Assembly (NCBI RefSeq): GCF_900091435.1
Contig: NZ_FMCS01000001.1
Location: 124,001 to 188,000, forward strand
Direction of reading: 5' to 3'
Length of the DNA stretch: 64,000 bases
DNA from: Micromonospora chaiyaphumensis
GTDB lineage: Bacteria > Actinomycetota > Actinomycetes > Mycobacteriales > Micromonosporaceae
The position numbers and the translations under genes were made by a program. The notes beneath the pieces are model-generated. The model was not told where the DNA came from. It did not search any database and saw nothing but the letters and a program-made list of their open reading frames with translations. This document shows positions 39,972 through 48,205 of this stretch, piece by piece (the stretch's first letter is position 1; every line of letters begins with the position of its first letter).

Positions 39972-40964
39972 ATGCTGCGTCCCGAGGTGCTGCCCCGCGG
40001 GTCGACCCCGGCCGCCCTGAGCGGCGGGCCGACCGACTTCACCGAGGCGTGGCTGCGCAACCGGCGGTTGTCCGAGCACACCCGCGACGCGTACCGGCGG
40101 GACGTCTCCGGCTGGCTGAGCTGGTGCGCCGGCCGGGAGCTGGACCCGCTGCGGGCCAGCTTCCTCGACGTCAACGCCTACGGGCGGGAGCTGGAGGCCA
40201 CACCGTCGGGGCGCGGCGGCCGGCCGCTGACCCCGGCCACCGTGGCCCGCCGCCTGTCCGCACTGTCGAGCTGGTACGACTTCCTGGTCAAGCTGCGCGC
40301 GGTGGAGGCCAACCCGGTGGCCGCCGCGGACCGTCCCCGGGTCGACCGGGACCACTCCGCCACGGTCGGGCTCACCCCGGACGAGGTGGACGCGCTGCTC
40401 GCCGCCGCCGACGCGGACACCGGTGCGACCGCCGCCCGCAACCGGGCCGCCATCGCCCTGCTGGCCGACCTGGGGCTGCGGGTCGGCGAGCTGGTCTCGC
40501 TGGATCTCGCCGACCTGGGCGCCGAGCGCGGGCACCGCAGCGTGCGGTTCGTCGGCAAGGGCGGCAAGGTGCGCCGGCGGGCGCTCACGCCCGGCACCGC
40601 GTACGCGATCGACGCCTACCTGGCGGCGCGCGCCGCCGCCGAGGGGGTGAGCGTGCCGGAGTTGACCGGGCCGCTGCTGGTCACCGCGACCGGCGGGCGG
40701 CTGGACCGGCACGCGGTGTTCCGGCTGGTGCGGCGGCTGGCCCAGGCCGCCGGGATCCCCGCCTGGGCGAAGCTGTCCCCGCACTCGCTGCGGCACGCGT
40801 TCGCCACGACGGCCCGCGCCGAGGGGGTGCCGCTGGAGGACGTGCAGGACGCCATGGGACACGCCGACCCCCGGACCACCCGCCGCTACGACCGGGACCG
40901 CCACAACCTGGACCGCGACCCGGCGTACGCAATCTGGGCGGCGCGCGCCCGTCGGCGCGGATAG
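39972..40964 (+). CDS. Tyrosine recombinase (XerC/D or integrase family)
   Basis: A 330-residue tyrosine recombinase. The N-terminal SAM-like core-binding domain is near residues 20-110 (FTEAWLRNRRLSEHTRDAYRRDV). Catalytic residues are visible: Arg in GLRVGEL (near 173), Lys in GKGGKVRR (near 197), HSLRH (near 275), His in MGHADP (near 299) and the Tyr in RTTRRYDRD (near 307). It lacks an excisionase or phage neighbours; an attachment site is not recognised. Either a solitary Xer-like enzyme or the last gene of a decayed mobile element next to the ABC-F relic. Confidence 0.9.
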   Translation: MLRPEVLPRGSTPAALSGGPTDFTEAWLRNRRLSEHTRDAYRRDVSGWLSWCAGRELDPLRASFLDVNAYGRELEATPSGRGGRPLTPATVARRLSALSSWYDFLVKLRAVEANPVAAADRPRVDRDHSATVGLTPDEVDALLAAADADTGATAARNRAAIALLADLGLRVGELVSLDLADLGAERGHRSVRFVGKGGKVRRRALTPGTAYAIDAYLAARAAAEGVSVPELTGPLLVTATGGRLDRHAVFRLVRRLAQAAGIPAWAKLSPHSLRHAFATTARAEGVPLEDVQDAMGHADPRTTRRYDRDRHNLDRDPAYAIWAARARRRG

Positions 40965-40972
40965 TCCCTTGA

Positions 40973-40992
40973 CGGAGTGAGTACTCACTCCG
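40973..40992. promoter_or_regulatory. 20-bp perfect palindrome, TetR operator, within a promoter
   Basis: CGGAGTGAGTACTCACTCCG is a perfect 20-bp palindrome. It fills the spacer between a TTGACG -35 (40969-40974) and a CATGCT -10-like hexamer (40993-40998) of the following TetR gene. A dimeric repressor bound here would block its own promoter. GAGTGAGTACTCACTC-type sites are common for TetR repressors. Confidence 0.85.
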
Positions 40993-41005
40993 CATGCTGG
41001 TCGGC

Positions 41006-41647
41006 ATGACCGATTCGCAGCAACCCCGCCGTCGCGCGCCCGGCATGAGCCCCGACGAGCGCCGGGCGATGATCGTGCAGGCTGCGCTGCCCCTGCTCAC
41101 CACGCACGGGGCGGCGGTCACCACCGCCCAGGTGGCCCGCGCCGCCGGCATCGGCGAGGCGACCGTCTTCCGCGCCTTCCCCGACAAGGACGCCCTGCTC
41201 GACGCCGCAGTCGCCGAGGCGTTGCGCCCCGACACCGTGCTCGCCGAGCTGGCCGCGATCCCGCTGGACCAGCCGCTGGCCGACCGACTCACCGAGGCCG
41301 CCGGAGCGCTGCTGGCCCACCTGGACCGGCTGGGCGCGGTGCTCGCCGTCGCCCACACCGCCGGCCGCCCCGGCCGGAGCCGGCGAACCCCGAGCGGGGA
41401 CCACCCGCCGCCCGACGGCGCCGGGCGCCGCGAGTCCGCGGACGCCACCCGGACCGCGGTCGCCGCGCTGTTCGCCCCGGAAGCGGACCGGCTGCGGCTG
41501 CCGGCCGACCGGCTGGCCGCCCTGTTCCTCGCCGTCCTGCTGCCCGGCCGACCACCGCTCGCGGACGACCGGCCGACCCCGGCGGAGCTGGTCGACCTGT
41601 TCCTGCACGGCGCGCTCGCGCCGCCCACCCCCGAGGAGAGCGCATGA
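41006..41647 (+). CDS. TetR-family regulator (autoregulated)
   Basis: About 213 residues. The HTH is near residues 20-65 (IVQAALPLLTTHGAAVTTAQVARAAGIGEATVFRAFPDKDALL). The ligand-binding part is interrupted by a polar, proline-rich insert near 115-145 (GRPGRSRRTPSGDHPPPDG). ATG 41006 is preferred because the promoter would start transcription there (leaderless); ATG 40994 is the alternative. The VOC gene overlaps its stop (ATGA), so both are cotranscribed and under the 20-bp palindrome. Confidence 0.88.
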   Translation: MTDSQQPRRRAPGMSPDERRAMIVQAALPLLTTHGAAVTTAQVARAAGIGEATVFRAFPDKDALLDAAVAEALRPDTVLAELAAIPLDQPLADRLTEAAGALLAHLDRLGAVLAVAHTAGRPGRSRRTPSGDHPPPDGAGRRESADATRTAVAALFAPEADRLRLPADRLAALFLAVLLPGRPPLADDRPTPAELVDLFLHGALAPPTPEESA

Positions 41648-42018
41648 CCGTCACCCTCAACCACACCATCGTCCCTGCCCGCGACCACCATGCCGCCGCC
41701 CGATTCTTCGCCGAGGTGATGGGCCTGCCGGTGCTGGCGCCCGCGGGCCGGCACGGCCATTTCGCCCCGGTGCGGATCAACGACCAGCTAACCCTGGACT
41801 TCATGAGCGTGCCCGCGCCGGAGGGGCATCACCTGGCCTTCGACGTCGACCCGGCCACCTTCGAGGCGATCCTGGCGCGGCTGCGGACCGCCGGCGTGCC
41901 GTACGGCAGCGAGCCGGGGGCGCCGGACAACGGCCGGACCGACCACCCCCTGTGCGCCCGGGGACTGTTCTTCCGCGACGACGCCGGGAACCTGTTCGAG
42001 GTGATGTCGCCGGCCTGA
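41644..42018 (+). CDS. VOC-family (glyoxalase-like) protein
   Basis: A 124-residue vicinal-oxygen-chelate fold protein. It starts NHTIVPARDHHAAARFFAEV and ends with the typical FFRDDAGNLFEVM metal-ligand strand. The metal set (His near residue 6, Glu near 119) is present. ATG 41644 overlaps the TetR stop by 4 bp, so the pair forms a self-regulated operon, perhaps for antibiotic or aldehyde detoxification. Confidence 0.86.
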   Translation: MTVTLNHTIVPARDHHAAARFFAEVMGLPVLAPAGRHGHFAPVRINDQLTLDFMSVPAPEGHHLAFDVDPATFEAILARLRTAGVPYGSEPGAPDNGRTDHPLCARGLFFRDDAGNLFEVMSPA

Positions 42019-42047
42019 CCGTCGTACCCCGGCCGTAGGGTGCCGGG

Positions 42048-42893
42048 ATGCGGCACGGGCTGGAGATCTCCTGCGGCGGCGCCTCGGTGACGGTGTCCGA
42101 TCTGGTCGCGCTCGGCGAACTGGCCGAGCGGGCCGGCTGGGACGGGGTGTTTCTGGAGGACTACCTCATCCACCACGCGGGGCAGGACCCGCCCACCTGG
42201 GATCCCTGGCTGGTGCTGGCGACGGTCGCCGCCCGCACCGACCGGATCCGGCTGGGCACCACGGTGACCGCGCTGCCCCGGCGTCGCCCGGCCAAGCTGG
42301 CCCGGGAGGTGCTCACCCTCGACCACCTCTCCGGCGGCCGGGCCGGGGTCGCGGTCGGTGTCGGTGACCCGGCCGACCGGGGGCTCGCCGCGTTCGGTGA
42401 GCCGACCGACCTGAGGACCCGCGCGGCGATGCTCGACGAGGGCCTCGACCTGCTGGTGGGGCTGCTCGGCGGGGAGCGGGTCACGCACCACGGCACCCAC
42501 TACCGGGCCGACGGGGTGGCCCTGCGACCCGCGCCGGTGCAGTCGCCCCGGGTGCCGGTCTGGGTCGGCGGCAGCACCCAGGCCGGGGCGGTGCTGCGGC
42601 GGGCCGCCCGCGCGGACGGCATCGTGCCCTACAAGCTGACCGACACCGCGGGCTGGTCCGACTTCACCCCGGACGAGATTCGCGAGCTGGTCGCCGCGTT
42701 GCCGGCGGCCCGCGCCGACGGGCAGCCGTTCGACGTGGTGATCGGCGGCCGGCGGCGGCGACCCGATGAGCGGGCCGAGCGGGCCTACCTCGCGGAGGTG
42801 GCGGCGGCCGGCGCGACCTGGTGGCTGGAGTACGTTCCGGCCGGTGACCCGGCCGAGATGCGGTCGGCGGTCGCCCGGGGCCCGCTGCGGTGA
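42048..42893 (+). CDS. LLM-class flavin-dependent oxidoreductase
   Basis: A 281-residue bacterial-luciferase-like monooxygenase. AERAGWDGVFLEDYLIHHAG is near residue 27, RIRLGTTVTALPRRRPAKLAREVLTLDHLSGGR near 69-100, and GVAVGVGDPAD follows, all typical of the F420/FMN-dependent LLM fold. Its start lies 29 bp after the VOC gene in the same direction; it may belong to that operon. Cofactor F420 is likely in an actinomycete, but FMN cannot be excluded. Confidence 0.88.
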   Translation: MRHGLEISCGGASVTVSDLVALGELAERAGWDGVFLEDYLIHHAGQDPPTWDPWLVLATVAARTDRIRLGTTVTALPRRRPAKLAREVLTLDHLSGGRAGVAVGVGDPADRGLAAFGEPTDLRTRAAMLDEGLDLLVGLLGGERVTHHGTHYRADGVALRPAPVQSPRVPVWVGGSTQAGAVLRRAARADGIVPYKLTDTAGWSDFTPDEIRELVAALPAARADGQPFDVVIGGRRRRPDERAERAYLAEVAAAGATWWLEYVPAGDPAEMRSAVARGPLR

Positions 42894-42897
42894 CCGG

Positions 42898-43299
42898 TCA
42901 GCGCCCGCGCGGCGGCCGCTGGCGGGCGTCGTAGTCCTCGCGGGCCTGCTCGACCCGGTCGAGGTTGCCGGCCGACCACTGTGCCAGGTGGGCGAAGATC
43001 GGGGCCAGGCTGTGTCCCAGCTCGGTGATCTCGTATTCGACGCGGGGCGGGACCTCGGCGTGGTAGGTGCGCAGCACCAGGCCGTCGCGTTCGAGCTGCC
43101 GCAGCCGCTGGGTGAGCACCTTCGGGGTGATGGTGACCAGCCGCCGTTCCAGCTCGACGAAGCGCTGCCGGCCGTACTCGTGCAGGGCCCAGAGGATCGG
43201 CGTGGTCCAGCGGCTGAACACGAGGTCGACCACCGGGGCGATCGGGCACGCCTGTTCCGGGTCGCCGCCCGTCCGGGGCTGCCAGGTGGTGCTGCTCAC
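42898..43299 (-). CDS. HxlR-family transcriptional regulator
   Basis: A 133-residue HxlR protein. CPIAPVVDLVFSRWTTPILW starts the domain (the family's conserved Cys near residue 18), FVELERRLVTITPKVLTQRLRQLERDGLVLR is the winged helix, and VEYEITELG the wing. The start is GTG 43299 with GGAGGGG upstream. It is divergent from an NmrA-type gene with a TAGGTACCTA palindrome between, a frequent HxlR arrangement in which redox-active or electrophilic compounds induce the neighbour. Confidence 0.9.
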   Translation of the reverse strand: MSSTTWQPRTGGDPEQACPIAPVVDLVFSRWTTPILWALHEYGRQRFVELERRLVTITPKVLTQRLRQLERDGLVLRTYHAEVPPRVEYEITELGHSLAPIFAHLAQWSAGNLDRVEQAREDYDARQRPPRGR

Positions 43300-43328
43300 A
43301 TTCCCCTCCGGATGCCGTCACTTTCCTC

Positions 43329-43338
43329 TAGGTACCTA
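43329..43338. promoter_or_regulatory. TAGGTACCTA palindrome, probable HxlR operator
   Basis: A 10-bp perfect palindrome in the 91-bp divergent region, overlapping a TACTAT hexamer (43337-43342) that may be the -10 of the NmrA-type gene. HxlR proteins often bind GTAC-centred sites. Confidence 0.65.
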
Positions 43339-43390
43339 CTATACGCAGGCGATTAGCGTGCTCCACATCGCACATCGAGAGGGGCACATC

Positions 43391-44218
43391 ATGATCGTGG
43401 TTACCGGAGCGACGGGGAACGTCGGACGGCCGTTGGTGCGGGCGCTGGCCGCAGCGGGTGAGGCGGTGACGGCCGTGTCCCGGCGTGTCTCGGCGGCGGA
43501 GCTGCCGTCCGGCGTCCGGGCGGTCCGCGCCGACCTGGCCGAGCCGACCGGGCTCAAGGCGGCGTTCGACGGCGCCGAGGCGCTGTTCCTGCTGTTCACC
43601 GGCGAGCAGTTGACCGGCGGCGCGGACCCGGGTGCCATCCTGGACACCGCGCGGCAGTCCGGCGTACGCCGGGTGGTCCTGCTGTCCTCGCAGGGCGTGG
43701 CGACGAAGCGCCATCCGCCGGGTCAGGAGACGGCGGTCCGCGCGTCCGGGCTGGAGTGGACGGTGCTGCGCCCGGGCGGTTTCCACTCCAACGCCCTCGC
43801 CTGGGCCCCGGGGGTACGCGCCGGGCGGGTGGTGCACGCGCCGTTCGGCGACGTGGCGCTGCCGAGCGTCGACCCGGCCGACATCGCCGAGGTGGCGGCG
43901 CTCGCGCTGCGCGACGGGCGCCACGCCGGCGGCACGTACGAGCTGACCGGGCCGGCGGCGGTCTCGCCGCGGGAGCGGGCGGCGGCACTCGCGGCGGCGC
44001 TCGGCGAGCCGGTCCGGTTCGTCGAGCAGACCCCGCGGCAGGCGCGGGAGCAGCTGCTGGCGTTCATGCCCGAGCCGGTGGTGGCGGCGACCCTGAGCAT
44101 CCTGGGCACGCCGTCGCCGGCCGAGCAGCGGGTCAGCCCGGACGTCGCCCGCCTGCTCGGCCGGGCGCCGCGCAGCTTCGCCGACTGGGCGGCGCGGCAC
44201 GTCGCCGACTTCCGCTGA
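43391..44218 (+). CDS. NmrA/SDR-like NAD(P)-binding protein
   Basis: A 275-residue atypical SDR of the NmrA/QOR2 type. The cofactor motif is VVTGATGNVGRPLV (residues 3-16), and VVLLSSQGV (near 95) and LEWTVLRPGGFHSNALAW (near 120-137) are family landmarks. These bind NADP(H) and act as quinone/ketone reductases or redox sensors. ATG 43391. Probably controlled by the divergent HxlR regulator. Confidence 0.87.
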   Translation: MIVVTGATGNVGRPLVRALAAAGEAVTAVSRRVSAAELPSGVRAVRADLAEPTGLKAAFDGAEALFLLFTGEQLTGGADPGAILDTARQSGVRRVVLLSSQGVATKRHPPGQETAVRASGLEWTVLRPGGFHSNALAWAPGVRAGRVVHAPFGDVALPSVDPADIAEVAALALRDGRHAGGTYELTGPAAVSPRERAAALAAALGEPVRFVEQTPRQAREQLLAFMPEPVVAATLSILGTPSPAEQRVSPDVARLLGRAPRSFADWAARHVADFR

Positions 44219-44225
44219 CCGATCC

Positions 44226-44259
44226 CGCCGGCCCGGCGGGCAACCCCGGCGGGCCGGCG
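44226..44259. terminator. GC-rich bidirectional hairpin between convergent genes
   Basis: CGCCGGCCCG (44226-44235) pairs with CGGGCCGGCG (44250-44259), and the inner CGGG/CCCG can extend it. It lies between the NmrA-type gene (stop 44218) and the convergent VOC gene (stop 44267). No T-run. Confidence 0.65.
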
Positions 44260-44266
44260 AGGGTCG

Positions 44267-44638
44267 TCAGCCCTGCGGGCGGGGGCAGAGGCAGAACGGC
44301 TGGCCGATCGGGTCGAGCAGCACGGTCCACCGCTCGCCACCCGGCTGGAACTCCGGCCGGGTGGCGCCGGCCGACACGAGGTCCTTCTCGGCGAGCGCCA
44401 CGTCGTCGACGTAGAGGTCGAGGTGGTAGCGCTTGCCGCCGGTCCCGTCCGGCCAGGCCGGTGGCGCGTAGCCGGGCACCAGGCCGAAACCGATGGAGGT
44501 GCCGTCCTTGCTGATCATGGCGTATTCGGCCTGGCTGTGGGTGACCTCCCAGCCGAGGGCGCGGGAGTAGAACGCGGCGTGGGCGGCCGGGTCGGAGCTG
44601 TCGAGGTTGACCATGGCGAGGTCGGCGTTCACTGTCAT
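44267..44638 (-). CDS. VOC-family protein
   Basis: A 123-residue VOC protein with two beta-alpha-beta modules: MVNLDSSDPAAHAAFYSRALGWEV and YHLDLYVDDVALAEKDLVSAG, ending WTVLLDPIGQPFCLCPRPQG, the standard Glo_EDI_BRP-like_6 finish. ATG 44638. Role unknown; often bleomycin-resistance-like or detoxification proteins. Confidence 0.86.
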   Translation of the reverse strand: MTVNADLAMVNLDSSDPAAHAAFYSRALGWEVTHSQAEYAMISKDGTSIGFGLVPGYAPPAWPDGTGGKRYHLDLYVDDVALAEKDLVSAGATRPEFQPGGERWTVLLDPIGQPFCLCPRPQG

Positions 44639-44758
44639 GCCGGCAGTCTGCCGCCGGTACCTGCCACCTGCTGTCAGGATCATCCGGCGAATCGCCACGC
44701 GTCCCGGCGGGCCACAAGTCCCTGCGCGCCGGCCCGCCGTTCTCTACCGTCGGTGGTG

Positions 44759-45220
44759 ATGGTCAGGGAGCGGGCGGGAAGCCGGCCGGCCCGGCGCCGC
44801 CGCCGGCCGGTACGCGCCGGTGCGCTGGTCGCCGTCCTCGGGCTGGGCACCTGCCTCGTCGGGGTGGCCGGCCTCGGCGCCTGGAACCTGCAGGTGGTGC
44901 TCCAGGCCAACGGCCCGGTCCGGGACACCGCCGACGCCTTCTTCCGCGAGGTCGCCGCGGGAGAGACCGACCAGGCGTACGACAAGCTGTGCCGGGAGGC
45001 GCGCGGGAAGTGGAGCCAGGTCGGCTTCGGCAGTTGGGTCCGCACGCCGCCGCAGGTCAGCGGCTACGAGATCGTCGACGTGGCGGTGCAGACCCGGGGC
45101 GGCCGGCCGCGCGGCACGGTGAAAGTGCGGCTGACCCGCGACGGCGGCGGCAGCGAGGAGCGGGAACTGCCGATCGTGCAGGAGGACGGGAAGTGGCGGG
45201 TCTGCGGCGATCCGTTCTGA
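44759..45220 (+). CDS. Secreted or membrane-anchored DUF4878-like protein
   Basis: A 153-residue protein. A basic N-terminus (RERAGSRPARRRRRPVR) is followed by one hydrophobic helix (near 20-45), then an NTF2-like extracellular domain (VRDTADAFFREVAAGETDQAYDKLC...GSWVRTPPQVSGYEIVDVAVQ...EDGKWRVCGDPF). Two cysteines may form a disulfide. Similar to DUF4878/lumazine-binding-like proteins. ATG 44759 is used. Function unknown. Confidence 0.72.
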   Translation: MVRERAGSRPARRRRRPVRAGALVAVLGLGTCLVGVAGLGAWNLQVVLQANGPVRDTADAFFREVAAGETDQAYDKLCREARGKWSQVGFGSWVRTPPQVSGYEIVDVAVQTRGGRPRGTVKVRLTRDGGGSEERELPIVQEDGKWRVCGDPF

Positions 45221-45226
45221 CCGCGC

Positions 45227-45982
45227 TCACCGCAGGGTCGGCTCGGCCCACACCGCGGCGTCGTCGCAGGCCGTGAGGCCCACGCTCCGGACCCTCAGCA
45301 CGAGTCGGAGCCCACCGGTGACCGGCACGTCCACCCCGGCGGTGTCGGCGAGCCCCAACTCCCGGCGGAACACCGTCTCGCCGTCGACCTGGACCGTGAA
45401 CTCGGTGCGGTAGTCGTCCGGCGCGGTGTCGGCCACGCCGACGGTGGCGCGGAAGCGGGTGAAGCGCTTGCCGAGGTTGAACGACGCCGCCTCGTCGTTG
45501 GTGGCACGGCAGGTCGAGGCGACGAGGCTCTGCTCGTACCGCTGTCCGGAGACGGTCGCGTCGCGCTGCCGCCAACCCTCGCCGCCCTCGACGGGTGGAA
45601 GGTCGAACAACCAGGTCTCGCCGTTGGCGCGCGACGGAGGCGCGTCCGTGGTGGAGGTGTCCGGTGCCGTCGGGCGGTCCTGCGCCGCGGCGCGGGGGGA
45701 GTCCGGTGCGGGTTTCAGGGCGTACCCGAAGATCGCCGCTCCGGCGACCGCCACGGCCAGGCCCACCAGCGCGGTCCGGTCGACCGGCTGCCCCAGGCGG
45801 CGTACCAGGAGGTAGCCGGCGGCCAGGACGGCGCCCGCGCTGGCCGCCAGGACGATGGGCCGGCCGCCGCCGGCCAGCAGCGCGGCCACCGCCGCCACGT
45901 CGGCGACCACGCCGACGCCCTGCGGGAGCAGACGGGCGCGTCGGCCCTCGTCCGGTGCCGTGGTGATGACGTCGGTCCGCAC
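45227..45982 (-). CDS. Membrane protein with C-terminal NPCBM-like domain
   Basis: A 251-residue protein. Two to three transmembrane helices (about residues 22-90) and a linker precede an extracytoplasmic beta domain (about 120-250: ETWLFDLPPVEGGEGWRQRDATVSG, FNLGKRFTRFRATVGV, TVQVDGETVFRRELGLADTAGVDVPVTGGLRLVLRV), which matches the NPCBM/NEW2 carbohydrate-associated fold. Start GTG 45982. Probably binds a wall or capsular glycan. Confidence 0.76.
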   Translation of the reverse strand: MRTDVITTAPDEGRRARLLPQGVGVVADVAAVAALLAGGGRPIVLAASAGAVLAAGYLLVRRLGQPVDRTALVGLAVAVAGAAIFGYALKPAPDSPRAAAQDRPTAPDTSTTDAPPSRANGETWLFDLPPVEGGEGWRQRDATVSGQRYEQSLVASTCRATNDEAASFNLGKRFTRFRATVGVADTAPDDYRTEFTVQVDGETVFRRELGLADTAGVDVPVTGGLRLVLRVRSVGLTACDDAAVWAEPTLR

Positions 45983-46009
45983 GGGCCGTTTGTACCAGGC
46001 GCGCGCCCG

Positions 46010-46729
46010 TCAGGCGCGCGGGCCGAGGTCCCCGGAGCGGTAGTGGCGCCGGCACAGCACCTGGTAGCGCACGTCGGCGGTGTCCACGGTGTCACCGATG
46101 ACGACCTGCTCGCCCTCGCGCACGACCCGCCCCTCGACGACCCGGGCGTTCAGCCGCCCCTCGCGGCCGCACCAGCAGAGCACCTCGACCTGGATGCGGG
46201 CCACCTCGTCGGCGAGCTCGAACAGCCGCTGCGCGGCGGGGAACAGGCAGGAGCGGAAGTCGGTGGCCAGGCCGAAGGCGTAGACGTCGACGTCGAAGTT
46301 GTCGACCAAGTCGGCCATCTGCTCGATGTGGTCCAGGTTGTAGAAGGACGCCTCGTCGCAGATCAGGTAGTCGACGCGGACTCCCTCGGCCCAGGCGTCG
46401 CGGACCAGGTCGCGCAGGTCCAGCTCGTCGGTCACCTCGACGGCCGAGTGGGCCAGCCCGATGCGGGTGGTGACCTGCGGGCCGAGCGAGCGGTCGATGC
46501 GGGTGGTGACCAGGCCGCGGCGGCCCTGCCGGGCGTGGTTGTAGTTCATCTGCAGGGCCATCGTGGACTTGCCGCAGTCCATCGGGCCCCAGAAGAACTT
46601 CAGCGCGGCGGCGTGCAGTGGCCGGCCGTCCACGGCGCGCGCGGCGGCGCAGCCGCCGGAACGGTCGTCGCCGGGACCCGGGAGGGGGCGGGCCAGGCAG
46701 ATCGGGGCGGCAGCGGCGTCGTCGGTCAC
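46010..46729 (-). CDS. tdk: Thymidine kinase
   Basis: About 239 residues from GTG 46729. P-loop GPMDCGKST (near residue 47-55), CDEASF (near 125), the lasso region and zinc cysteines (CWCG near 184, CRRHY near 230) identify a TK1-type thymidine kinase of pyrimidine salvage. The first 40 residues are unlike the family. The conserved part begins HAAALKFFWGP, so an internal start such as GTG 46633 may be the real one. It lies next to, and in line with, an MFS gene 62 bp upstream. Confidence 0.9.
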   Translation of the reverse strand: MTDDAAAAPICLARPLPGPGDDRSGGCAAARAVDGRPLHAAALKFFWGPMDCGKSTMALQMNYNHARQGRRGLVTTRIDRSLGPQVTTRIGLAHSAVEVTDELDLRDLVRDAWAEGVRVDYLICDEASFYNLDHIEQMADLVDNFDVDVYAFGLATDFRSCLFPAAQRLFELADEVARIQVEVLCWCGREGRLNARVVEGRVVREGEQVVIGDTVDTADVRYQVLCRRHYRSGDLGPRA

Positions 46730-46791
46730 GTCGGGGCAGCCTAGCCCATCGACGCGGAAGGATCTTGCGCGCGCGGGACCGCGGGCAGGCC

Positions 46792-48189
46792 TCACAGCAC
46801 CCGGGGCGGGGTGTTCCCGGCGGCGATGATGGCCCGGCGGATCGGCACGGCGGCCAGCAGCGCGAAGCCGAGCACGAAGAAGATCAGCAGGGAGACCAGG
46901 CCCACCCGGTACGACGAGGTCAGCTGGAACACCAGGCCGAAGGCGAGCGGTCCGAGCCAGCTGGTGCCCTTGTCGCTGATCTCGTAGAAGCCGTAGTACT
47001 CGCCTTCCTTGCCGGTGGGGATGAGCTGGCTGAACAGCGACCGGCTCAGCGCCTGGCTGCCGCCGAGCACGAGGCCGATGCACCCGCCGAGCACCATGAA
47101 CGGCAGGGGCGCCTCGGCGGGCAGCCGGAACGCGGCGATGATCACACCGGTCCAGAGCACCAGGGACAGCAGCACGGTCTTCCAGGCGCCGATGCGCCGC
47201 GCGAGGGCGCCGAGGGCGAGCGCGCCGCCGAAGGCCAGGAACTGCACCAGCAGGATCGTCACGATCAGGGTGCTCTGCTCCAGCTTCAGTTCCTCGGTGC
47301 CGTACTGGCTGGCCAGGGTGATGACGGTCTGGATGCCGTCGTTGTAGACCAGGAAGGCGAGCAGGAAGAACAGCGTCAGCGGGTACGCCTTGATGTTGCG
47401 CAGGGTGTGGCCGAGCTGCCGGAACCCGTCGGTGAGCACGTTGCCGTCGCGGGCCCGGGCCGCCGCCGCGGCGGCGGGGTGTTCGCGCAGCCAGCGCAGC
47501 GGCAGCAGGGTGAACGCCGCCCACCAGACGCCGGCCGAGACGATCGACCAGCGGGCCAGGTCGAGGGTGCGCTGCGGGTTGCCCTCCTCGCTGAGCACGG
47601 TGACGGCGACGAGGTTCAGCGCGAGCAGCAGCCCGCCACCGAGGTAGCCGATGGCCCAGCCGCGGCTGGAGATGGCATCCCGGTCGTCGGGGCCGCCGAG
47701 CTGCGGCAGGAACGAGTTGTAGACGACCACGGCGGCGCCGAAGGAGATGTTGGCGATGAGGAACAGCGCCCCGCCGAGCAGGTAGCGGTCGCCCGTGACG
47801 AAGGCGAACCCGATGGTCGCGCCGGCGCCGGTGAACGCGGCGAGGGCCAGCAGCCGCTTCTTGTGCGCGGACCGGTCGGCGATCGCGCCGACCACCGGCA
47901 GCACGAACACGGTGAGGAACACCGACAGCGAGATCAGGTACGGGTAGTAGGAGCCGGCGGCGACCCGGATGCCCAGTGGGTGCACGTAGCCGTTGCAGCT
48001 GTCCGCGCCCAGTTCGCAGCCGGCGGCCAGCTCGGTGACGGTGGTGAGGAACGGCCCGAGGAAGACCGTGATCACGGTGGTCTGGAAGGCGGAGTTCGCC
48101 CAGTCGTAGAAGTACCAGCCGGTGCGTTCCCGGCGGGTGCTGCCCGGCTGGGCGGGCTCGTCGACGGTGGGGGCGACCGTTGCGGCCAT
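46792..48189 (-). CDS. UMF1-family MFS transporter
   Basis: A 465-residue protein with 11-12 transmembrane helices. The opening GWYFYDWANSAFQTTVITVFLGPFL (residues 24-48) and later GGCIGLVLGGSQALSRSLFSQLIP...EGEYYGFYEISDKGTSWLGP (near 325-375) match the UMF1/Atg22-like family (yeast Atg22 exports vacuolar amino acids). The substrate in bacteria is unknown. Gene order with GDPD and tdk is all on the minus strand with short gaps. Confidence 0.88.
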   Translation of the reverse strand: MAATVAPTVDEPAQPGSTRRERTGWYFYDWANSAFQTTVITVFLGPFLTTVTELAAGCELGADSCNGYVHPLGIRVAAGSYYPYLISLSVFLTVFVLPVVGAIADRSAHKKRLLALAAFTGAGATIGFAFVTGDRYLLGGALFLIANISFGAAVVVYNSFLPQLGGPDDRDAISSRGWAIGYLGGGLLLALNLVAVTVLSEEGNPQRTLDLARWSIVSAGVWWAAFTLLPLRWLREHPAAAAAARARDGNVLTDGFRQLGHTLRNIKAYPLTLFFLLAFLVYNDGIQTVITLASQYGTEELKLEQSTLIVTILLVQFLAFGGALALGALARRIGAWKTVLLSLVLWTGVIIAAFRLPAEAPLPFMVLGGCIGLVLGGSQALSRSLFSQLIPTGKEGEYYGFYEISDKGTSWLGPLAFGLVFQLTSSYRVGLVSLLIFFVLGFALLAAVPIRRAIIAAGNTPPRVL

Positions 48190-48205
48190 CGGGGTCCTCG
48201 GAGGT

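Noticed and set aside
39782-42893. Prophage or integrative element around the tyrosine recombinase
   Set aside because: No phage structural genes, excisionase, replication genes, tRNA or attachment-site repeats nearby; neighbours are ordinary chromosomal genes.
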